This document shows positions 6,402 to 10,719 of a DNA stretch of 10,719 nt, piece by piece (the stretch's first letter is position 1; the number at the start of each line of letters is the position of its first letter). Both the position numbers and the translations under genes were made by a program. The stretch comes from Deltaproteobacteria bacterium RIFCSPHIGHO2_02_FULL_40_11 (GTDB taxonomy: Bacteria; Bdellovibrionota; JACOXK01; 2-02-FULL-40-11), in the NCBI GenBank assembly GCA_001798105.1, contig MGRI01000014.1, positions 1 through 10,719 of the forward strand. Direction: 5' to 3'. A model generated the notes under the pieces. It worked only from the letters and a program-made list of their open reading frames with translations. It made no database searches and had not been told where the DNA came from.

Positions 6402-8277
6402 ATTCAGCTTCCTCTAGAATTTTGGCGATGGTCCGTTGTTTTTTCCGAATTTCTTGGTCGATTTCTTGAAGTCTTTGTTCAATTTTTAAGTTTTCTTCTG
6501 GGGTGGCAACATTTTGGTCTTCTAATTTTTTATTTCGTTCTTGAACCAGTGCTTGGATATCTCTTTCCAGGGATTCAATAATGAGGCGGTATTGTGAATC
6601 TGCCAGATCTTCTGGATTTCGAGGGACGTATTTTCCGCCATAGACAGGATCTTCGGGGTTGTAGCCCGGTGGGAGTGTTCCAGGCATGCCATTTCCAGGC
6701 TCTTCCCAAGGCGGTCTTTCTGAAGGATGTGCGCCTTCATCTCTAAAAATAACATAGGCAAAAACACCGGCAACCATGTGATTAAAAACCCAACTTCTAA
6801 AATAATGTCCTCGTTGTCTCAGGTTCAAATAAGGAATAACGCCATTTTCTGTAAAACGAAATTCAAAAAGATAAGGGTCTTTCAGCGTCCATCCCAAAAT
6901 ATTTCTTTCTTTAAATTTTCCAGGAAAGGGGCTTAAATAAGGGGCTTTTGCATAGGCCAATTGTAGCGGACGTGGGTCATAGCCTCCACGTGTTCTTCCC
7001 AGAATTTCTGCGATTGCATCTGGAACAGATTTTTCAGTTTGTGAAAGCATCTTTAAAACGCCTTCAATCCCTTCCGTTTCTAAAACTTTTTCCATTTCTA
7101 AAATCATGACATCGTGGGCAGCTTTTCGGTGCATATATGCTTCCACTTCTGGAGAGAGGGTTTCCATGCCGCGAAAAAGGTCCAATTCTGCGCTCATGGC
7201 TTTGGCCTGGTGATGAATGGCATTTTCAATAAAACGAGAAGGACGTGTTAGAACGCGCCGACTTTTCCCCAAGACGATAGCGGGGCCAGGTTCAGAAATT
7301 TGAAAAACAATGTCATGAAAATCTTTAAAAAATTCTGCCAATGCTTTTTCTTCATTGGGAAGATGTTTAGGGACTTTGACAACTTCTTGCCATCTTTTCC
7401 AAAACCGAAACCACTTTCGTTTGAGTGCTGGGTTTTGTGCCCACCTGGAATTTCGCCAAAGATTATAAAATCGATATTGAAATTTTAAAGCAAATCGGGC
7501 CTCAGCATAACTCATGAAAACTTGATTTTGTTCTGAAAAATTTCTGTATAAAAGTACAAAATCGTCTAAGACATCATAAATATGTCGGTCGGATTTTTTT
7601 AGAAGCGAAAAAAACTCTTCGCGAATTTGAGATTGTCTCAAAGTTCGAAGCTCGCGAAAGGCGGCTTGTGGGGCGAGTCCCTGTGTAATGGCTTTGGCTT
7701 CATCTAAGAGTTTTAATTTTTGAAACATTTCAAGTTGGGAGCGTTTAATAATCCCTTTTTGAACCAACTGTGCGTCTTCCACATATCTTAAAAAATCATC
7801 TGCGGTTTGAAAAGGTTGGATAGCTTCACGATACAGTCTTTCTAAATTATTTCCCCCGCGTTGTTCCATGCTTTCAGCAACGCGTTTATAGGTTTTGCCC
7901 TGAAAAACACGGTTATAGGTTCTTTGGAGCCAATTTCTTCGCATGTCTGCTAAAATTTTGCCATGTAGGGTTTGGTAAGATTTCCGAACCCCTTGCTGGG
8001 CTTGAAGACTTAAAACTTTTGAAACAGCGGGATCCACCAATTCATGCCAGGTTGTGTTCGAGACAGAAACAGTGGTAGCTCCTTGCCATCCTGGCATCGA
8101 GTGGCCAATACTTTCTAGAATGGCACGCTCTGCACGATTTTGTGCTTCCAAGGACGCTTCTGCCATGCGGAAAATGCGCTGCGCAATGGCTTCACGGAGT
8201 TCACCCACGGCTGGATTGGCCTGCACAAAAGCAGGGTAACACAGCATTAAAATGGCTAAAAAAAACGCTTTTTTCAT
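6382..8277 (-). CDS. large exported protein of unknown function
   Basis: A 631-residue protein that I do not recognise. The N terminus is a classical Sec signal peptide (M-K-K-A-F-F-L-A-I-L..., probable cleavage after V-Q-A at residue 20). No lipobox is apparent. Residues 25-430 look predominantly helical and are rich in Arg, aromatic residues and Gln. Residues 430-490 look more strand-like. One hydrophobic stretch (about 495-511, around M-V-A-G-V-F-A-Y-V-I-F) could be a membrane segment or a buried helix. A proline/glycine-rich linker (518-553) follows, and the end (555-627) is a strongly charged coiled coil. ATG 8275-8277 has no evident Shine-Dalgarno sequence. It converges on rsmA with a 20-base overlap and diverges from the FadL-like gene. 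No catalytic motif was found; a structural or envelope role is only a guess. Confidence 0.85.
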   Translation of the reverse strand: MKKAFFLAILMLCYPAFVQANPAVGELREAIAQRIFRMAEASLEAQNRAERAILESIGHSMPGWQGATTVSVSNTTWHELVDPAVSKVLSLQAQQGVRKSYQTLHGKILADMRRNWLQRTYNRVFQGKTYKRVAESMEQRGGNNLERLYREAIQPFQTADDFLRYVEDAQLVQKGIIKRSQLEMFQKLKLLDEAKAITQGLAPQAAFRELRTLRQSQIREEFFSLLKKSDRHIYDVLDDFVLLYRNFSEQNQVFMSYAEARFALKFQYRFYNLWRNSRWAQNPALKRKWFRFWKRWQEVVKVPKHLPNEEKALAEFFKDFHDIVFQISEPGPAIVLGKSRRVLTRPSRFIENAIHHQAKAMSAELDLFRGMETLSPEVEAYMHRKAAHDVMILEMEKVLETEGIEGVLKMLSQTEKSVPDAIAEILGRTRGGYDPRPLQLAYAKAPYLSPFPGKFKERNILGWTLKDPYLFEFRFTENGVIPYLNLRQRGHYFRSWVFNHMVAGVFAYVIFRDEGAHPSERPPWEEPGNGMPGTLPPGYNPEDPVYGGKYVPRNPEDLADSQYRLIIESLERDIQALVQERNKKLEDQNVATPEENLKIEQRLQEIDQEIRKKQRTIAKILEEAEFKNEEE

Positions 8278-8335
8278 GCGGGTTTAGCTATGTGCAATCC
8301 ATGTGCCAAAATTTACGTCATGGGAACTTAAAAAA

Positions 8336-8359
8336 CATAAGCAATATCAATTGCTTATG
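8336..8359. repeat. 10-bp perfect inverted repeat, possible operator
   Basis: CATAAGCAAT (8336-8345) and ATTGCTTATG (8350-8359) are perfect inverted copies around a four-base centre ATCA. It lies 59 bases upstream of the minus-strand start and 135 bases upstream of the FadL-like start, a sensible place for a dimeric regulator to act on one or both divergent promoters. An RNA hairpin in a leader is the alternative. No T-tract follows on the plus strand. On the minus strand a TTTTTT run follows at 8330-8335, so a terminator-like or attenuator role there is conceivable. Confidence 0.5.
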
Positions 8360-8419
8360 GGGCGAATGGAAGGCCAGGCGATATAGAATTTGTATATTTT
8401 TTTGACGCTGTCAATTTAT

Positions 8420-8454
8420 GCATCCGGGTCAGATCCCTGATCTGACCCGGATGC
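8420..8454. repeat. 16-bp perfect hairpin with GGGTCAGATC core, REP-like
   Basis: GCATCCGGGTCAGATC (8420-8435) and GATCTGACCCGGATGC (8439-8454) are perfect inverted copies separated by only CCT. It is much more GC-rich than its surroundings. The core GGGTCAG...CTGACCC resembles hairpins I recall near REP-associated tyrosine transposase genes, so a dispersed REP or MITE-like element is possible; that is from memory and unverified. A second, weaker hairpin follows directly: GCGA(A)GTG (8457-8464) with CACTCGC (8480-8486). There is no T-tract, so a rho-independent terminator is unlikely. Confidence 0.6.
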
Positions 8455-8494
8455 TTGCGAAGTGAGCAGTCTTCGGGTACACTCGCCCACGTTT

Positions 8495-9817
8495 ATGAAG
8501 CGCATGCGTGTCTTTTTAATTTTCTTTGGGTTGATTTGTCTTCTTGCAGCTAAAATTTTTGCATCTCAGCCCGATACCTATGGCATTGGCTCTCGTGTGT
8601 CTGTGATGACGGGGGCTTCAAATCTTACGAAAGCAGATCCTGCCGTAACCTATGAAAATCCATCTTTTCTATCGCATGCAAAAACCATTCATGTGTCTTT
8701 TGGCGCGATGACGACCTTCGATTTTTTTCAACCCATTCGAGATGTTGTTGTGCAAAATGAATCTACCGGAAAGTCCTTACAATATGGGGATATCCAAACA
8801 GATTACACAAATTTGTCGGGTGTCAATTTTGGACTTACACTTCCCATTCAAAAAATAACTTTGGGTGTCACTGGATTTATGCCTTATGGATCGTTGGCAA
8901 GTGTCAATACATTTGAAAATTATATCCCTGTTTATGGATTTTATTTTAATCGTCCCAAACGCTTTGCTTTGATTTCTGGCGTTGGGGTTGAACTGTTTGA
9001 GAATTTTTCTTTGGGGATTTCCGGAAATTTTTATTTAAAGTCGGGGGCGAATACAAAAATTAATTTAAACAATGAAAATTCGACTGTGGATTTGGCCATG
9101 GATATTAAGCCAGCAGTTAGTCCGATTTTGGGTGCCAATTATACGTGGGACTCATGGGTGTTCGATGCAACGTATCATGGGGAATTAAATTACGCGATGA
9201 CCTTACAAAGCAAGGCAGATCTTACATTTATGAAAAGCACAGATGAAGATACGGGCGAAGTTTCGTTTCCCGTCATGTCTTTTTTAACGCAAACGTCTAT
9301 GTTTTATGATCCCCAAATGATTGGCGTAGGCGTGACACGTTTATTTACCAATGGTCTTTCTTTGGGATTTAAATTGGTTTGGAAAAATTGGGAAAAATAC
9401 AAAGCGTCTTTTAGCAAAGTAGAATTTTCGAATCCAGAGGGCATGAGCACAAAAATACCAGATATTCATTTTAAAGATATATGGGTGCCAAGTGTTGGGA
9501 TCGAGTTTCCAATCCAAAAACTTTGGATGCGAACGGGATATCGATTTGAGCCGGAACATGTGAAAGATCAAGAAGCAAATTCAAATTTCTTGGATACCCA
9601 TGTGCATGTTTTGGCCATGGGATTTGGGTATTCCATGAAAGATTTTTTTGGATTTTTTGAAAATCCCATCGATATTGACATCCATGGGCAATATCATAAG
9701 TTAACCAAAAAGCATGTTGAAAAAGGAGACTCCCAGTCTGTGGGGTATAAACAGGGTGGGTTTGATATAGACGGATTTGTAACACATTTTGGTTTAAGCT
9801 TCTCGACATCGTTATGA
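8495..9817 (+). CDS. FadL/OmpP1-like outer-membrane beta-barrel protein
   Basis: A 440-residue predicted outer-membrane protein. The signal peptide (M-K-R-M-R-V-F-L-I-F-F...) probably ends near residue 23-24 (F-A-S). The mature N terminus G-I-G-S-R-V-S-V-M-T-G-A, followed by D-P-A-V-T-Y-E-N-P-S (48-57), matches the FadL/TodX pattern of a hydrophobic-substrate transporter, where a hatch region precedes a barrel and carries an N-P-A-like motif. The rest alternates short amphipathic strands with turns (for example G-V-G-V-E-L, L-G-I-S-G-N-F-Y, I-G-V-G-V-T-R-L-F), and the last residues F-G-L-S-F-S-T-S-L form a typical final strand, though the extreme C terminus is Leu rather than Phe. ATG 8495 was chosen for its good signal peptide; no clear Shine-Dalgarno precedes it, and ATG 8504 is an alternative. 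Substrate unknown. The stop overlaps the panB start. Confidence 0.78.
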   Translation: MKRMRVFLIFFGLICLLAAKIFASQPDTYGIGSRVSVMTGASNLTKADPAVTYENPSFLSHAKTIHVSFGAMTTFDFFQPIRDVVVQNESTGKSLQYGDIQTDYTNLSGVNFGLTLPIQKITLGVTGFMPYGSLASVNTFENYIPVYGFYFNRPKRFALISGVGVELFENFSLGISGNFYLKSGANTKINLNNENSTVDLAMDIKPAVSPILGANYTWDSWVFDATYHGELNYAMTLQSKADLTFMKSTDEDTGEVSFPVMSFLTQTSMFYDPQMIGVGVTRLFTNGLSLGFKLVWKNWEKYKASFSKVEFSNPEGMSTKIPDIHFKDIWVPSVGIEFPIQKLWMRTGYRFEPEHVKDQEANSNFLDTHVHVLAMGFGYSMKDFFGFFENPIDIDIHGQYHKLTKKHVEKGDSQSVGYKQGGFDIDGFVTHFGLSFSTSL

Positions 9818-10599
9818 ATAGAAAATCAATTTTAGATTTACAAAACAGTAAAGAAAAGCTTGTGGCCGTAACAGCTTATGACACCACGATGGCTGCATTG
9901 GTGGACGCATATTCAGATATTGTTTTGGTGGGAGATTCTTTGGGCATGGTGGTTCAAGGCAAAGAAAATACCCTGGAAGTTACAATCGAAGACGTTGCTT
10001 ATCATACACGCTGTGTCCATCGGGGTTTAAAACAGGCCCATTTGGTTTCGGATATGCCTTTTCTTTCTTATCAAGTGTCTGAAAAAAAAGCCGTGGAAAA
10101 TGCTGGAAAATTGCTTCAAGCCGGTGCGCAAAGCGTAAAACTTGAAGGGGGCGAAGAAGTGACAGACATAATTTTTAAACTTACCCAATTTGGAATTCCT
10201 GTGATGGGACATCTTGGAATGACGCCACAGTCGGTGCACAAATGGGGAGGATTTAAAGTGCAAGGGAGATCTCCCGAACGGAGAGATGAACTTTTAAGGA
10301 CGGCAAAACAGGTGGAAGAAGCCGGGGCTTATGCTTTGGTTTTGGAATCTGTTCCAGCCGATTTAGCTTTAGAAATTACAGGCGCAGCAAAAATTCCAAC
10401 GATTGGCATTGGGGCTGGTATAGATTGCGATGGCCAAATTTTGGTGTGTTACGATCTTTTAGGCATGATCCGAGATTTTAAACCAAAATTTGTAAAACAA
10501 TATGCCAGTCTTTCAAAAATGGTTGAATCTGCCATGCAAGCCTATGCCAAAGATGTCAAAGCAGGAAATTTTCCCGAAAAAGAACATACCTACGATTAA
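9814..10599 (+). CDS. panB: PanB, 3-methyl-2-oxobutanoate hydroxymethyltransferase
   Basis: First committed step of pantothenate (coenzyme A) synthesis: transfers a hydroxymethyl group from 5,10-methylenetetrahydrofolate to alpha-ketoisovalerate, giving ketopantoate. 261 residues, normal length. Motifs: V-T-A-Y-D (19-23), V-G-D-S-L-G-M-V (39-46, metal ligand Asp41), S-D-M-P-F (79-83, ligand Asp80), V-K-L-E-G-G (107-112), G-H-L-G-M-T-P-Q-S (131-139), L-E-S-V-P, and I-G-I-G-A-G-x-x-C-D-G-Q. The N terminus is short, starting only 16 residues before V-A-V-T-A-Y-D. The ATG overlaps the stop of the FadL-like gene (ATGA), so the two are probably co-translated. panC follows after three bases. Confidence 0.95.
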   Translation: MNRKSILDLQNSKEKLVAVTAYDTTMAALVDAYSDIVLVGDSLGMVVQGKENTLEVTIEDVAYHTRCVHRGLKQAHLVSDMPFLSYQVSEKKAVENAGKLLQAGAQSVKLEGGEEVTDIIFKLTQFGIPVMGHLGMTPQSVHKWGGFKVQGRSPERRDELLRTAKQVEEAGAYALVLESVPADLALEITGAAKIPTIGIGAGIDCDGQILVCYDLLGMIRDFKPKFVKQYASLSKMVESAMQAYAKDVKAGNFPEKEHTYD

Positions 10600-10602
10600 A
10601 AT

Positions 10603-10719
10603 ATGGAAGCGATTCAATCTTTAAGTGCGATGCAGGTTTGGTCCGATCGATGTCACAAAGACAATCAATCGATTGGGTTTGTGCCAACGATGGGATATTT
10701 ACATGAAGGCCATTTGTCG
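10603..10719 (+). CDS. panC: PanC, pantothenate synthetase (N-terminal fragment, cut by window end)
   Basis: Condenses pantoate with beta-alanine using ATP to make pantothenate, completing the pathway that panB begins. Only the first 39 residues lie in the window. They include the diagnostic G-F-V-P-T-M-G-Y-L-H-E-G-H-L-S segment, the ATP-binding H-x-G-H region of the adenylyl-transferase fold (HIGH-like motif). The start ATG 10603 lies three bases after the panB stop, as expected for a panBC operon. The gene continues past the right edge; nothing suggests it is broken. Confidence 0.92.
   Translation, partial: MEAIQSLSAMQVWSDRCHKDNQSIGFVPTMGYLHEGHLS

Larger units (their letters stand above)
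8278..8494. other. divergent intergenic region (217 bases) between the exported-protein gene and the FadL-like gene
   Basis: This is the only sizeable non-coding stretch. It must hold the promoters of both divergent genes. TTGACA reads on the minus strand at 8409-8414, but no good -10 lies at the right distance; TTGACG on the plus strand at 8402-8407 likewise lacks one. These two form a small inverted repeat, TTGAC-GCT-GTCAA (8402-8414). The region also holds the two hairpins listed separately. No convincing small gene was found; the short reading frames overlapping it lack ribosome sites and family resemblance. Confidence 0.6.

Noticed and set aside
8142..8405. Small plus-strand reading frame overlapping the start of the exported-protein gene
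   Set aside because: It is mostly antisense to that gene, has no ribosome site and no recognisable protein features.
8420..8454. Hairpin as a rho-independent terminator
   Set aside because: It sits between divergent promoters with no T-tract on either side, so there is no transcript for it to end.

Overview
The window reads as a bacterial chromosome fragment from a Gram-negative organism. It is AT-leaning with dense, mostly co-directional genes. It encodes outer-membrane lipoproteins (Pal, a CpoB-like protein), a FadL-type beta-barrel and a lipoprotein carrying four c-type heme motifs. A deltaproteobacterial-type lineage in the broad sense is my best guess, from the multiheme cytochrome fused to a 5'-nucleotidase-like domain and the DUF4398-like lipoprotein beside pal. 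This is inference, not a taxonomic call. UGA works as an ordinary stop here (three genes end in TGA), so the code is standard.

Layout: (1) 1-938, a 5'-truncated dGTPase-like HD hydrolase. Its first 56 bases are an exact inverted copy of bases 119-174, so the left edge looks like a fold-back junction rather than natural gene sequence. (2) 997-6401, a tight plus-strand run: pal, a DUF4398-like lipoprotein, a CpoB/YbgF-like lipoprotein, a large lipoprotein with a metallophosphatase-like domain plus tetraheme cytochrome domain, tsaD and rsmA. Spacing is 0-8 bases or a 1-4 base overlap throughout, so this is probably one operon joining envelope maintenance, an exported redox protein and translation-fidelity enzymes. 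(3) 6382-8277, a minus-strand gene for a 631-residue exported protein that I do not recognise; its 3' end overlaps rsmA by 20 bases. (4) 8278-8494, a divergent intergenic region with two clear hairpins. (5) 8495-10719, a FadL-like outer-membrane protein overlapping panB, followed by the start of panC (pantothenate synthesis).

The main result is in the cytochrome gene. An ORF search would start it at about 2903, but the reading frame continues upstream through an in-frame TGA at 2819-2821 to an ATG at 2675 that encodes a proper lipoprotein signal peptide. The TGA falls in the motif E-P-C-G-[UGA]-K-L-R-P-L-G-G-L-A-R-R, where I recall related proteins having cysteine (CGC). It is followed by a hairpin with a GGUCUU apical loop, 18 bases after the UGA, the same geometry as the E. 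coli fdhF SECIS element. I therefore read it as a selenoprotein with a C-G-Sec motif, a type of selenoprotein I do not recall being described. No selenocysteine machinery lies in the window, so this needs support from the rest of the genome.
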